NCBI RefSeq assembly: GCF_000482545.1
Contig: NZ_KI519455.1
Span: forward strand, 930,001 to 994,000
DNA: 64,000 nucleotides
Direction of reading: 5' to 3'
Source of the DNA: Arthrobacter sp. 35W
GTDB taxonomy: Bacteria > Actinomycetota > Actinomycetes > Actinomycetales > Micrococcaceae
The translations under genes and the position numbers were made by a program. Shown piece after piece: positions 1 to 9,290 of this stretch (within the stretch, counting starts at the first letter, position 1; each line of letters begins with the position of its first letter). Below the pieces are notes generated by a model. That model made no database searches, was not told the origin of the DNA, and saw only the letters and a program-made list of their open reading frames with translations.

Positions 1-1
1 G

Positions 2-670
2 AACCCGCTGACCACGCAGATCGAATCCCACGACTGGCAGGCCGAGCTCTACGCCGACATGGCCCGCTTCAACCGGATCCTGCACAACCTCTGCACCGAT
101 GTGTGGAGCTACATCTCCATCGGCTACTTCGCGCAGATCCCGGTGGCCGGCGCCACGGGCTCCTCCACCATGCCGCACAAGGTGAACCCGATCCGCTTCG
201 AGAACGCCGAGGCCAACCTGGAGATCTCCTCCGCCCTGCTGGACACCCTGGGCGCCACTCTGGTCACCAGCCGCTGGCAGCGCGACCTCACGGACTCCTC
301 CAGCCAGCGCAACATCGGCGTGGCCTTCGGCCACTCCCTGCTGGCCATCAACAACGTCCTGGGCGGTCTGGGCCGCCTGGACACCGCGGAGCCCGTGTTG
401 GCCGAGGATCTGGACCACAACTGGGAGGTGCTCGGCGAGGCCATCCAGATGGTGATGCGCGCCGAGGCCATTGCCGGCGTCCCCGGCATGGAGAACCCCT
501 ACGAGCGCCTGAAGGACCTCACCCGCGGCCAGCGCGTGGACGCCGCCCGCATGCAGGAGTTCGTCTCCGGCCTGGGCCTGTCGGCCGAGGCCCAGGAGCG
601 CCTGCTGGCCCTGACCCCGGGCAGCTACATCGGCATCGCCCCGGCCCTGGTGGACCACCTGGCCGGCTAG
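2..670 (+). CDS. purB: Adenylosuccinate lyase, 3' part (5' end outside window)
   Basis: Purine biosynthesis enzyme of the fumarase/aspartase superfamily. It releases fumarate from SAICAR and from adenylosuccinate in the cytoplasm. The frame is open from the first bases of the window, so only the last ~222 residues are present. The family signature GSSTMPHKVNP is visible, followed by the helical C-terminal domain typical of PurB. A strong terminator hairpin follows the stop codon. The identification rests on the signature plus the following RFENAEAN stretch. The catalytic serine loop is included, and the N-terminal domain lies outside the window. Confidence 0.95.
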   Translation, partial: NPLTTQIESHDWQAELYADMARFNRILHNLCTDVWSYISIGYFAQIPVAGATGSSTMPHKVNPIRFENAEANLEISSALLDTLGATLVTSRWQRDLTDSSSQRNIGVAFGHSLLAINNVLGGLGRLDTAEPVLAEDLDHNWEVLGEAIQMVMRAEAIAGVPGMENPYERLKDLTRGQRVDAARMQEFVSGLGLSAEAQERLLALTPGSYIGIAPALVDHLAG

Positions 671-701
671 CTCCACCCCGTATGTAGAAACGCTATGCAC
701 G

Positions 702-735
702 ACGGCGGCTCCCACCAATCGGTGGGGGCCGCCGT
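702..735. terminator. Terminator after purB
   Basis: A 15-bp stem (702-716 with 721-735) contains one T.G wobble and closes a 4-nt AATC loop, followed by a short T-rich run. It lies between the convergent purB and DUF2695 genes and may serve both. Confidence 0.8.
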
Positions 736-760
736 TCGTTGTAGGGCGCTTGCCCGTCTA

Positions 761-1156
761 CTACCACCACCGCGGGTACCCATAGGGTCTGGGCAGGCCA
801 AGCCACAGCGAACACGGTTGGGTGGAACCGACGCGGACGCCGAAGCAGGCCAGCATGGGCTGGTCAATGACCTCCCCATGGTCGTCCGTGGCAAAGAAGC
901 GGGGGTTCGGATCGAACACATTCATCATGAGTTCGCAGTCGCAATACCCGCCGAGCAGGGCCATCCGCCGTTCCAGCGCCGTTGCCCGCGGTGCCCGTAA
1001 TTCCTGGTAGCGCAGCATCCACTGCGTCCCATGGCAGCCGAACTCCAGCATCCGATGGACGTAGCACGCCAGGCATTCGTGGCTCCGCGGGATCGTCAGC
1101 GCCACGGAAACCTCCCGCAGCTCCGCTTCCATGCCGTCAAAAGAATTCGATTCCAT
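761..1156 (-). CDS. DUF2695 family protein
   Basis: 131-residue cytoplasmic protein of unknown function. The DUF2695 hallmarks are visible: HECLACY at residues 26-32, the FGCHGTQ stretch just after, and GGYCDCE near residue 70. The paired cysteines suggest a metal-binding or redox role, but that is inference. An upstream-extended reading frame exists. The ATG at 1156 was chosen because a GGAGGAAGG ribosome binding site precedes it at good spacing. It converges on purB and diverges from the GH29 fucosidase. Confidence 0.75.
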   Translation of the reverse strand: MESNSFDGMEAELREVSVALTIPRSHECLACYVHRMLEFGCHGTQWMLRYQELRAPRATALERRMALLGGYCDCELMMNVFDPNPRFFATDDHGEVIDQPMLACFGVRVGSTQPCSLWLGLPRPYGYPRWW

Positions 1157-1288
1157 CTCAGTTCCTTCCTCCACCGCCAAGCCTTGTGCCGGCCTGCGGA
1201 GGCAGCCAGCCCCGTACCGGCGCTCGGGGACGGCGGCGGCCCAGGGTGCGGCTGTGCAGGCTTCCCAGGACTTCCAAGCACCGCTCAG

Positions 1289-1301
1289 AACATCGGATGT
1301 T
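1289..1301. promoter_or_regulatory. Operator-like palindrome AACATCGGATGTT
   Basis: Perfect 6-1-6 inverted repeat upstream of the GH29 fucosidase. A second copy of the core lies at 1378-1388. The size and symmetry suit a dimeric regulator, perhaps of the GntR family (inference). No GntR gene lies in the window. Confidence 0.5.
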
Positions 1302-1377
1302 GCGGCCACCAACTAAATTATCAACCCCACGAAATATCCCTAGTTATCGGTAACATTCTTTGCTAGCGTGGCCTTAT

Positions 1378-1388
1378 ACATCAGATGT
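1378..1388. promoter_or_regulatory. Operator-like palindrome ACATCAGATGT
   Basis: 5-1-5 inverted repeat, the second copy of the motif at 1289-1301. It overlaps a possible -10 sequence about 65 bp upstream of the fucosidase start, a position suited to repression. Confidence 0.5.
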
Positions 1389-1451
1389 CTATGGAACAGC
1401 GTTGTTCACTTTGAGCTAGTCTGGACTACGTGATTCCAGGTATGGAGCCAC

Positions 1452-4400
1452 ATGAATTCGCGCACTGCACGCCACCGTGTACACCAGGACCCGCCCATCC
1501 GCCGCAGGCGCCGAGCCGGCGGCCGGACTTTGAGAGGACTCGCACTGCTTTCCGCAGCCAGCCTTTTCACCAGCCTTCTGGCGCCGGCCCTCTCGGCCCA
1601 GGCAGCCCCGGCCGACTCCTTGAACGTGGGGTTCAACGGTTCCCTTGTTGGCACCACGGCCTACACCACCACCGAGGGCGAATCCATGCACGGCGTCCTC
1701 CGCCGCGTCAATGGCAACGAAACCCAGGTGCCCGGCAAGGGTGTCCAACTGGCCGGCGGCACAGCGGGCATCCGCTACGTTCCCACCGATCTGAGCACGG
1801 GCACCGACACAGCGGACCGCGGCTTCCTGGGTGAAGTGAAGTTCACGCCCCTGGGTTCGGACAGCATGTCCACGCTGTTCTCCGCCGGCGGCAACTTCTA
1901 CATCCGCGCCCAGGGCGGCAAGCTGCGCTACGGCTTCGATTCACTGGCCGGCTCCACCTGGTCCTCCCACAAGGAGGAGGTGGACTATCCCACCCTGGGC
2001 AAGGAGCACGCGCTCTCCTTCCACTACCTGCCCTCCGCCTCCGGTGTGGCACTGAACGTCTGGCTCGACGGCGTCGCGCTCCCGGTGGTGGCCAGCCCGG
2101 CACCGGCGAAGAACGCCACCAATTTGGGCAGCACCTTCGGCTTTGGCCAGGAGGTCAACAGCCAGGCGGCGGACCGCGGCTTCACCGGTCTCCTGCACCA
2201 GGTGCGCCTCGCGGCAGCCACGGCGGCCTTCGCGCCGTCGGACTTTGAATTCCAGCCGCGCCCGGCCTCCACCACGCTGATGGACGTCTCCTACGATGGA
2301 ACCTTCACCGCGGGCGCCTACGCGGCCACCGGCACCGACGTCCTGCTCGGCTCCCTGCGCACCCGCGCCGGCACCGAAGCGATCGTGGGCGGCAAGGCCA
2401 CCCTGGCCGGCGGCACCCAGGGCCTGGGCTTCACCTCCACCGATGTTTCGCTCGGCACGACGGTGCTGGACAAGGGTTTCGTGGCCGAGGCGGTGTTCAC
2501 GCCCACCACCGGCCAGGCTGCCCAGGGCACGCTGATCGCCGTCGGCGGCAACTTCTTCGTCCGGTACACGGTGGATGGATCCTCGCTGGAGTACGGCTAC
2601 AGCACCAATGCCAGCGGCAGCTGGGTGGACTACAAGGCCTCCGTCCCGGCCCCCGCCACCGGCGCGGCCCACACCGTCTCCATCGCCTATGTTCCGGGCA
2701 CCACCGGCAAGGCCACCCTGGCCGCTGCCCTGGACGGCAGGGAACTGGCGCCCGTGGAAGGCACCGGCCTGTCCACGCGCAATGGATCGGTCACCCAGAC
2801 CGCCAGCTTTGGCAACGACCTGGTGGGTGCAGCGGCCTCCCGCGGCTTCAAGGGCTCGCTCGACAAGACCCGCTTCGCGATGCTGGTGGACGGGTACAAG
2901 CCCGCCGCCTTCGCCTACCAGGAGATCGTCCCCACCGAACCGGAAACCTGTGAGCCGCTGCTGGTGGATCCGGCCAACTACATTTCAGTCAGCACCGGCG
3001 ACTGCACGGAGAACATCATCGCCAAGGCCTCCATGGTGCGGCCCACGCCAGCCCAGCTTCAATGGCAGGAGGCCCGCCAGACGGCATTCCTGCACTTCGG
3101 CATCAACACCTTCTACGACCAGGAATGGGGCCACGGCACCGAGGATCCGGCACGCTTCAACCCGACCGATTTCGACGCCGACAGCTGGGTCAAAACCCTG
3201 CGCGACAACGGCTTCCGCTACGCGGTCCTGACGGTCAAACACCACGACGGCTTCATGTCCTACCCCTCCCGCTACACCGACTACACCGTGCAGTCCTCCC
3301 CGTGGCGGAACGGCAAGGGCGATGTGGTGAAGGAGTTCACCGACGCCGCGCACAAATACGGCATGAAGGTGGGCCTGTACATGTCCCCCGCCGACTCCAA
3401 CCAGGAGGTCGACGGCGTGTTCGGCAACGGCAGCGCCAAGAGCCTGCGCACCATCCCCACGCTGGTTCCCAATGATGACCGCGCCGGCAAGGACCTGCCC
3501 CAGTTCCACTACCAGGCCACCGACTACGGTTCCTTCTTCCTGAACACCCTGTACGAGATCCTGACCCAGTACGGCCAGGTTGACGAGGTCTGGTTCGACG
3601 GCGCCCAGGGCAACACGGCCAAGCAGGAAATCTACGACTATCCGGCCTTCTACGACATGATCGCCAAGCTGCAGCCCAACGCCCTGGTGGCCGTGGGCGG
3701 CAACGATGTGCGCTGGATCGGCAACGAGGAGGGCGTGGCCCGGCCCAACGAATGGGGCGTGCTGCCCATCAGGCAGCCCACCGACGGCGGCAAGATCAAC
3801 GGCCTGAACCCGGATTCGAACGACAACCTCGGATCCCGGAACTCGCTGGTCAATGCCGTCAAGAGCGGCGCGGCCAACAGCCTGCACTGGTGGCCGGGCG
3901 AGGCCGACATGAAGCTGACCCAGGGTTGGTTTGCCCACCCGAACGACTCGCCGAAGTCCCCCACGGCCATGCTCACGAAGTACCACGAGTCCGCCGGGCG
4001 CAATGCGATCCTGCTGCTGAACGTGCCGCCGACGACGACGGGCAGGTTTGCGCCGTCGTCCGTCGCGGCCCTGCAGGGGTTCACGGCGGAACGGCAGAAG
4101 GCCTTCACCGAGGACTACGCCCTGGGCCTGCCGGCCACCGTGGACGGCGAATCCACTCCGCTGCTCACGGACGGCAACTTCCGCACCGGCGCCGCGCAGG
4201 GGCTGGCCAATGGCGGCGTCGTCCAGTTCGATCTGGGCAGCGCCAAGACCGTCAGCCGGATCGCCCTCTCCGAGGATGTTCTGAACCACGGCCAGAACGT
4301 GGAGAAGTTCACGGTGGAGGCCAAGGTCAACGGCACCTGGAGCAAGGTCGCGGAGGCCGGCACCATCGGCGTGCTGCGCATCCAGCCCTTCACGGCACCG

Positions 4401-5360
4401 GTGACGGCACAGGAGTTCCGGGTCACCGTCGTCGCGACGCGCACCCCGGCCTTCCTGGCCAATGCCTCCCTCTACGGCACGCTGTCCGCGGCCCCGGCAC
4501 CGGTGATGGACCTGTACGTCGATTGCACGGCCCCCGTGGCCGGCACCGGCACGCAGGAGCGTCCGTTCAACTCGCTGGAGCAGTTCCGCCAGACGGAGAT
4601 CGCCTCGGGTGCCACCATCCACTTCAAGGCGGGCACCAACTGCGCGGCCTCGGACACGCCCTTCTGGGGCTACGGCACCAAGGATGCACCCACCACCGTC
4701 ACCACCTATGGCGGCGGCGAGGCGGCACACATCGGCGGCCGGGCGTTGGATGAGGAGCTTTCCGCCCTCGCCGCCCAGGGCTGGGTCTTTGACCTGCCCG
4801 AGGTCGTCGATCCGCTGGAGCCGCAGCTGGCGCTGTCCTTGGGCGCCGTTGAGGCCGGCAAGCCGGTGGAGGTCTCGCTGACCGGGTTTGCCCCCGATGA
4901 GGAGATCCGCATCGAGCTGCACTCGGACCCGGTCCTGCTGGGCACCGTGGCGGCCGACGGCGATGGCAGTGCCACCTTCACCGGCACCATCCCGGCCGGC
5001 ACGCCCGCCGGCGGGCACACGGTGGTGGCCATCCAGGGCAGCACCAGCGTTTCCACACCGGTCACCGTCACGGCCGCCGCCGTCGAGCCTCCCGTCACGG
5101 AGCCGTCCCCGTCCACACCGCCGCCCACCACGGGTGGAACAGACCCCGGAACCGATCCGGGAACCATCGCACCGGGCGGCACCACACCCGGCGGTTCCGC
5201 CGGGGGCGCCGGCGCCGGTCTCAATGCCAATGGCGGGGCCGACGGCGGTTTGGCCGCCACCGGCGCCAACGTTCTGGCCGGGAGCATCGCGGCATCGCTG
5301 CTGATGATCCTGGGCCTGGGTGTGCTGGTGGCGGCGCGCAGGAGGCGACGGCACGGCTGA
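1452..5360 (+). CDS. Secreted, wall-anchored GH29 alpha-L-fucosidase with LamG and discoidin domains
   Basis: 1302 residues. It probably removes alpha-L-fucose from extracellular glycans. Order seen: long basic signal peptide (cleavage near residue 52), two LamG/concanavalin-like repeats (about 55-270 and 275-490), the GH29 catalytic barrel (about 525-900), a discoidin-like F5/8 module (about 905-1015), a short piece resembling the start of a right-handed beta-helix (about 1022-1115), an Ig-like stalk (about 1120-1215), a Pro/Thr/Gly linker, the sorting motif LAATG at 1267-1271, a hydrophobic helix and an Arg-rich tail. The GH29 motif HHDGF is present, and VWFDG carries the predicted nucleophile Asp716. 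LAxTG suggests a class E sortase. The ATG has GGAG four bases upstream. Confidence 0.88.
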   Translation: MNSRTARHRVHQDPPIRRRRRAGGRTLRGLALLSAASLFTSLLAPALSAQAAPADSLNVGFNGSLVGTTAYTTTEGESMHGVLRRVNGNETQVPGKGVQLAGGTAGIRYVPTDLSTGTDTADRGFLGEVKFTPLGSDSMSTLFSAGGNFYIRAQGGKLRYGFDSLAGSTWSSHKEEVDYPTLGKEHALSFHYLPSASGVALNVWLDGVALPVVASPAPAKNATNLGSTFGFGQEVNSQAADRGFTGLLHQVRLAAATAAFAPSDFEFQPRPASTTLMDVSYDGTFTAGAYAATGTDVLLGSLRTRAGTEAIVGGKATLAGGTQGLGFTSTDVSLGTTVLDKGFVAEAVFTPTTGQAAQGTLIAVGGNFFVRYTVDGSSLEYGYSTNASGSWVDYKASVPAPATGAAHTVSIAYVPGTTGKATLAAALDGRELAPVEGTGLSTRNGSVTQTASFGNDLVGAAASRGFKGSLDKTRFAMLVDGYKPAAFAYQEIVPTEPETCEPLLVDPANYISVSTGDCTENIIAKASMVRPTPAQLQWQEARQTAFLHFGINTFYDQEWGHGTEDPARFNPTDFDADSWVKTLRDNGFRYAVLTVKHHDGFMSYPSRYTDYTVQSSPWRNGKGDVVKEFTDAAHKYGMKVGLYMSPADSNQEVDGVFGNGSAKSLRTIPTLVPNDDRAGKDLPQFHYQATDYGSFFLNTLYEILTQYGQVDEVWFDGAQGNTAKQEIYDYPAFYDMIAKLQPNALVAVGGNDVRWIGNEEGVARPNEWGVLPIRQPTDGGKINGLNPDSNDNLGSRNSLVNAVKSGAANSLHWWPGEADMKLTQGWFAHPNDSPKSPTAMLTKYHESAGRNAILLLNVPPTTTGRFAPSSVAALQGFTAERQKAFTEDYALGLPATVDGESTPLLTDGNFRTGAAQGLANGGVVQFDLGSAKTVSRIALSEDVLNHGQNVEKFTVEAKVNGTWSKVAEAGTIGVLRIQPFTAPVTAQEFRVTVVATRTPAFLANASLYGTLSAAPAPVMDLYVDCTAPVAGTGTQERPFNSLEQFRQTEIASGATIHFKAGTNCAASDTPFWGYGTKDAPTTVTTYGGGEAAHIGGRALDEELSALAAQGWVFDLPEVVDPLEPQLALSLGAVEAGKPVEVSLTGFAPDEEIRIELHSDPVLLGTVAADGDGSATFTGTIPAGTPAGGHTVVAIQGSTSVSTPVTVTAAAVEPPVTEPSPSTPPPTTGGTDPGTDPGTIAPGGTTPGGSAGGAGAGLNANGGADGGLAATGANVLAGSIAASLLMILGLGVLVAARRRRRHG

Positions 5361-5368
5361 TCCACACT

Positions 5369-5391
5369 CCGGCCGGATGTGTTCCGGCCGG
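5369..5391. terminator. Hairpin after fucosidase
   Basis: Two CCGGCCGG arms (5369-5376 and 5384-5391) around a 7-nt loop, nine bases after the fucosidase stop. There is no T-run. Confidence 0.5.
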
Positions 5392-5409
5392 AACCACGCT
5401 CTGGCATGA

Positions 5410-5446
5410 GCGGCGGCGTCCCCCCCCCTCGGGTGGGCGCCGCCGC
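5410..5446. terminator. Second GC-rich hairpin after fucosidase
   Basis: A GCGGCGGCG arm pairs with CGCCGCCGC. The stem extends with CCC/GGG after a one-base bulge. It lies before the thioesterase gene and is followed by GTGTTGG, not a clean T-run. Confidence 0.5.
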
Positions 5447-5526
5447 CGTGTTGGCCCGGCCACGGGCCCCTGTGTTGTTGCGGACATTGCGGACTTTCGT
5501 CGCGCATTTGGCGGTAGCTTCGAAGC

Positions 5527-5961
5527 ATGACCAAAGGCGACATCACCTTCCACACCCGCAAATGGGTCCGCCCCGAAGACCTCAATGCCAACGGCACCCT
5601 GTTCGGCGGCAGCCTGCTGCGCTGGATCGACGAGGAGGCGGCCATCTACGCCATTGTGCAGCTCGGCAACGGGCGGGCCGTCACCAAGTACATGTCGGAG
5701 ATCAACTTCGTCTCCTCCGCCCGCCAGGGCGATCTGATCGAGATGGGGCTGACGGCGACGGCGTTCGGCCGCACCTCGTTGACCATGCGTGCCGAGGTGC
5801 GCAATATGTTCACCCGGGAGTCCATCCTGACGATCGAGAAGATCGTATTCGTGAATCTGGGCGATGACGGCAAGCCCGCCGCCCATGGCTTCACCGAGAT
5901 CACCTACGACCGCGACAGGGTCCCCCACCAGCATCTGGGCCACTTCACGCCGTCGGAGTGA
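5527..5961 (+). CDS. Acyl-CoA thioesterase, hotdog fold (YciA-like)
   Basis: 144-residue single-hotdog protein expected to hydrolyse acyl-CoA thioesters in the cytoplasm. The family pattern is clear: NANGTLFGGSLLRWIDEEAA near residues 21-40, then FVSSARQGD and TSLTMRAEV strands, as in YciA/BFIT-type hydrolases. The Asp of the WIDEEA helix corresponds to the usual catalytic acid. Length is normal for a single hotdog domain. It stands alone between a fucosidase and the convergent transhydrogenase genes, so the context adds nothing about its substrate. Confidence 0.85.
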   Translation: MTKGDITFHTRKWVRPEDLNANGTLFGGSLLRWIDEEAAIYAIVQLGNGRAVTKYMSEINFVSSARQGDLIEMGLTATAFGRTSLTMRAEVRNMFTRESILTIEKIVFVNLGDDGKPAAHGFTEITYDRDRVPHQHLGHFTPSE

Positions 5962-5963
5962 TC

Positions 5964-6017
5964 CCCACCCGCTCCCGAAGCTCGCTGCGCTCGCTTCGGG
6001 TCCCTCGCGGGCGTGGG
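5964..6017. terminator. Bidirectional hairpin between convergent genes
   Basis: Inner arms CCCGAAGC (5974-5981) and GCTTCGGG (5993-6000), with outer partial pairing of CCCACCCGC to the GCGGG-GTGGG segment. It sits between the thioesterase and pntB stops. Confidence 0.6.
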
Positions 6018-6024
6018 CCCTTGC

Positions 6025-7458
6025 TCAGGACCGCAGGGCGCGCAGGATGTCCTCCACGCGTTGTTTGGCGTCGCCGAAGAGCATCTGGGAATTGTCCCGG
6101 AAGAACAAGGGGTTCGGCACTCCGGCATAGCCGGCGGCCATGGACCGCTTGAACACGACGACGTTCTCGGCCTCCCAGACCCGGAGCACGGGCATGCCGG
6201 CAATCGGGCTGGAGGGGTCTTCAGCAGCGGAGGGGTTGACGGTGTCATTGGCGCCGATGACAAGAACCACCGAGGTCCCGGCCAGGTCCTCGTTGATCTC
6301 GTCCATCTCCAGCACAATGTCGTAGGGGACTTTGGCTTCGGCGAGGAGCACGTTCATGTGGCCCGGCAGCCGTCCGGCCACCGGGTGGATGCCGAACCGG
6401 ACGTCCACCCCGCGCTCCCGCAGCTGGTGGGCAAGTTCGGCCACGGGATACTGCGCCTGCGCCACCGCCATGCCGTAGCCCGGGGTGATGACGACGCTCG
6501 CGGCGTTGGACAGCAGCTCGGCGGTGGCCTGGGCCGAAATCTCCCGGTGCTCCCCCTGCTCCGCCGCGGCGCCCGTGGCGGGGGCTGCGATGCCGAAGCC
6601 TCCGGCAATGACGGAAATGAAGGACCGGTTCATGGCCTTGCACATGATGTAGGACAGATAGGCGCCGGAGGATCCCACCAGGGCACCGGTGACGATGAGC
6701 AGGTCATTGTTGAGCAGGAACCCCGCGGCGGCCGCGGCCCAGCCCGAGTAGCTGTTCAACATGGACACGACCACGGGCATGTCACCGCCGCCGATCGACG
6801 CCACGAGGTGCCAGCCCAGTCCCAGGGCCAGCAGGGTGACGGCAACCAGCAGCCGCACCTGGGAGTCGTTGACATACCAAATGGTCAAGGCCACGAAGGC
6901 GGCCAGTGCGCCGAGGTTGATCGCGTTCTTTCCGGGCAGCATGAGCGGAGCGGACTTCATCCGGGCCGACAATTTCAGGAACGCCACGATCGATCCGGTG
7001 AAGGTCACAGCCCCGATGAAAACGCCGATGAACACCTCCGCGTGGTGGATGGCCGCCAGGTCCGCGGGCAGCTCCGGGGCTGCCAGATGGCCGTTCCAGC
7101 CGACAAGCACCGCGGCGAGGCCCACGAAACTGTGCAGCAGGGCAATGAGTTCCGGGATGCCCGTCATCTTCACCACCCGGGCCCGCCACAATCCAATGGC
7201 ACCGCCCACCAGCATGGCCACCGCCAGCAGCACCAGTCCCAATTGGACCTGGTCCGAACCCCAGGCACCCTGGATGGTGAGCCAGATGGTGGCCGCCAGG
7301 GCCATGGCCATCCCGGCGATGCCGTAGATGATGCCGCCGCGGGCGCTCTCGTGTTTGCTGAGGCCGGCCAGGCTGAGGATGAACATCAGGGCGGCCACAA
7401 TGTAGGAAGCCCCCGCGATGGACTCCGCGGTCAGAGGACTGGAAACGGCATCAGGCAC
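6025..7458 (-). CDS. pntB: NAD(P) transhydrogenase subunit beta
   Basis: 477-residue inner-membrane partner of PntA. The complex couples proton re-entry to hydride transfer from NADH to NADP+, supplying NADPH. The N-terminal ~290 residues are a run of hydrophobic helices. The C-terminal ~180 residues are the NADP-binding domain III, with the [10 protein letters not shown] nucleotide loop and [12 protein letters not shown] motif. Normal length (about 460-480). It lies 44 bases after pntA on the same strand and is surely co-transcribed. Its stop faces the thioesterase gene across a shared hairpin. Confidence 0.95.
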   Translation of the reverse strand: MPDAVSSPLTAESIAGASYIVAALMFILSLAGLSKHESARGGIIYGIAGMAMALAATIWLTIQGAWGSDQVQLGLVLLAVAMLVGGAIGLWRARVVKMTGIPELIALLHSFVGLAAVLVGWNGHLAAPELPADLAAIHHAEVFIGVFIGAVTFTGSIVAFLKLSARMKSAPLMLPGKNAINLGALAAFVALTIWYVNDSQVRLLVAVTLLALGLGWHLVASIGGGDMPVVVSMLNSYSGWAAAAAGFLLNNDLLIVTGALVGSSGAYLSYIMCKAMNRSFISVIAGGFGIAAPATGAAAEQGEHREISAQATAELLSNAASVVITPGYGMAVAQAQYPVAELAHQLRERGVDVRFGIHPVAGRLPGHMNVLLAEAKVPYDIVLEMDEINEDLAGTSVVLVIGANDTVNPSAAEDPSSPIAGMPVLRVWEAENVVVFKRSMAAGYAGVPNPLFFRDNSQMLFGDAKQRVEDILRALRS

Positions 7459-7502
7459 TGGTGTCCTCCTCGGTGGTGGTCCGGCAGCTTCCCGTGCGGC
7501 GC

Positions 7503-9068
7503 TCAGTCATGGCCCTTGTCCCCCTTGGAGAACATGGCCAGCATGCGCCGGGTGACGGAAAAGCCGCCGAAGATGTTGATGCTGGCCAACAGGACCGCGA
7601 CGGCGGCAATGATCTGCGTGGCGAGGTTGCCCGAGGTGACCTGCAGCAGGGCGCCGACGACGATGATCCCGGAAATGGCGTTGGTGACGGACATCAGCGG
7701 GGTGTGCAGGGAATGGTGGACCTTTCCGATGACGTAGAACCCCACCACGATGGAGAGCAGCAGGACAGTGAAATGCTGCGGCAGCGGAGCCGGGGCGACG
7801 GCGTTGATGCCGAAGAGGACGGCGATGCCGCCAACAATCACTGCGGCCTTGCCGCCGCGGCTGGGACCCTTCTTTGCCGCCGCACCGCCGCTTGGCCGCT
7901 GGCCCTCGCCGGCGGCGGCGCTCTTCACAGCGGACGCCGCCGAGACCTGGACCGGCGGCGGGGGCCAGGTCTTCTCGCCGTCGCGCACCACCGTCACCGA
8001 CCGCTGCACCACGTCGTCGAAGTCGATCCGCAGCTGGCCGTCCTTCGCCTTCGTGAGGAGCTTGAGCAGGTTCAGCATATTGGTTCCGTACAGCTGTGAT
8101 GCCTGGGCGGGCAGCCGCGCCGGCAGGTCCGTGTAGCCCAGGATCACGACGCCGTTGTCCGTGACCACGCGCTCCCCGGCCACCGAGCCCTCCACATTGC
8201 CGCCCTGCCCGGCGGCCATGTCAACGATCACGCTGCCGGGTTTCATGGCCGCCACGTCCTCGGCCGTCAACAGCTTCGGCGCCGGCCTGCCCGGGATGAG
8301 GGCCGTGGTGATGATGATGTCCACATCGCGGGCCTGCTCCGAGTAGATCTCCGCCGCGCGCCGGTTGTAGGCCTCGGAGGTGGCCTTGGCGTACCCGTCC
8401 GCGGAGGCCATCTCCTCGGCGGCCTCCACCTTGAGGTAGGTCCCGCCGATGGACTTGACCTGGTCGGCCACCTCGGGCCGCGGGTCCGTCGCGCGCACGA
8501 TCGCGCCGAGGCTGCTGGCCGCTCCGATCGCGGCCAGACCGGCAACCCCCGCGCCCGCGACCAGCACCTTGGCGGGCGGCACCTTGCCGGCAGCCGTCAC
8601 CTGCCCCGTGAAAAACCGGCCAAATTCATGCGCCGCCTCAATGACGGCCCGGTACCCGGCAATGTTGGCCATGGAGCTCAGCACATCCATCGACTGCGCC
8701 CGGGAGATGCGCGGCACGGCATCCAAGGCCAGCGCGGTGATGGGGCGCGCCGCCAGGGCCTCCACCAGGTCCGGCCGCAGCCCCGGGCTCAGCATCCCAA
8801 TCAGCGTGGCGCCGTCGGCCAGTCTGCCAATCTCATCCTCCGAGGGCGGATTGATCCGCAGCACCACGTCGCTGGCCCATGCCTCGTCGGGGCCGACAAC
8901 CAGGGCCCCCGCCGCGGTGTAAGCGTCATCCGGGAAGGACGCGGACTCCCCCGCGCCCTTTTCCACCACGACCTCGTAGCCCAGGGCCAATAGCTGCCGT
9001 ACGGTGGCCGGTGTCGCCGCCACCCGTGTCTCGCTGCCCATTTCCGCGACGATTCCCAGACGTGCCAC
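7503..9068 (-). CDS. pntA: NAD(P) transhydrogenase subunit alpha
   Basis: 521 residues, the full-length PntA form. The alanine-dehydrogenase-like NAD-binding domain I fills about 1-370, with the Rossmann glycine motif [15 protein letters not shown] and the RPEVADQ loop. A Pro/Ala linker leads to four C-terminal membrane helices. Many actinobacteria split this protein into PntAA and PntAB; here it is one chain. Start is GTG at 9068 with GGGAGG eight bases upstream. First gene of the pntA-pntB operon. Confidence 0.95.
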   Translation of the reverse strand: MARLGIVAEMGSETRVAATPATVRQLLALGYEVVVEKGAGESASFPDDAYTAAGALVVGPDEAWASDVVLRINPPSEDEIGRLADGATLIGMLSPGLRPDLVEALAARPITALALDAVPRISRAQSMDVLSSMANIAGYRAVIEAAHEFGRFFTGQVTAAGKVPPAKVLVAGAGVAGLAAIGAASSLGAIVRATDPRPEVADQVKSIGGTYLKVEAAEEMASADGYAKATSEAYNRRAAEIYSEQARDVDIIITTALIPGRPAPKLLTAEDVAAMKPGSVIVDMAAGQGGNVEGSVAGERVVTDNGVVILGYTDLPARLPAQASQLYGTNMLNLLKLLTKAKDGQLRIDFDDVVQRSVTVVRDGEKTWPPPPVQVSAASAVKSAAAGEGQRPSGGAAAKKGPSRGGKAAVIVGGIAVLFGINAVAPAPLPQHFTVLLLSIVVGFYVIGKVHHSLHTPLMSVTNAISGIIVVGALLQVTSGNLATQIIAAVAVLLASINIFGGFSVTRRMLAMFSKGDKGHD

Positions 9069-9183
9069 TTCCGCTCCCTCCCATCAATCCAGGATGCCGG
9101 GTCCACGGAACGGAAGCTGGCATCAGCATCAGCGTAAGGCTCCGGCTGCCAACCCGTAAGGGGCCGGATCTACGACACGTGCC

Positions 9184-9277
9184 GCGGCCGGGGCCCCTTG
9201 TGTGCAGCGGGGACGCAGCACCCCGCGTGGGATGCGGAAATGGACGCATCCTGGGCGGGAAACTGCGTCCCGGATGA
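9184..9277. repeat. Palindromic repeat family A, copy 1
   Basis: Arms of 26 nt at 9211-9236 and 9245-9270 around an 8-nt loop. The left arm has several mismatches to the right arm. The right arm is identical to that of copy 2 at 19541-19600, and the upstream flank GGCCGGGGC...TGTGCAGC is also shared. It lies between the 3' end of the AGE-epimerase gene and pntA, so it may end transcription there. Confidence 0.8.
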
Positions 9278-9290
9278 AGGCACTGTTCCC

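Larger units (their letters stand above)
1157..1451. promoter_or_regulatory. Intergenic control region of the GH29 fucosidase
   Basis: About 295 bases without a gene. It contains two ACATC-N-GATGT inverted repeats (annotated separately). An AT-rich stretch around 1370-1380 includes TATACA, a possible -10 that touches the second repeat. I could not fix a convincing -35. Confidence 0.4.

Noticed and set aside
2985-5645. Very long minus-strand open frame antisense to the GH29 fucosidase
   Set aside because: It has repetitive Gly/Ala/Arg-rich translation without domains, no ribosome binding site, and is the mirror of the strong codon bias of the fucosidase gene.
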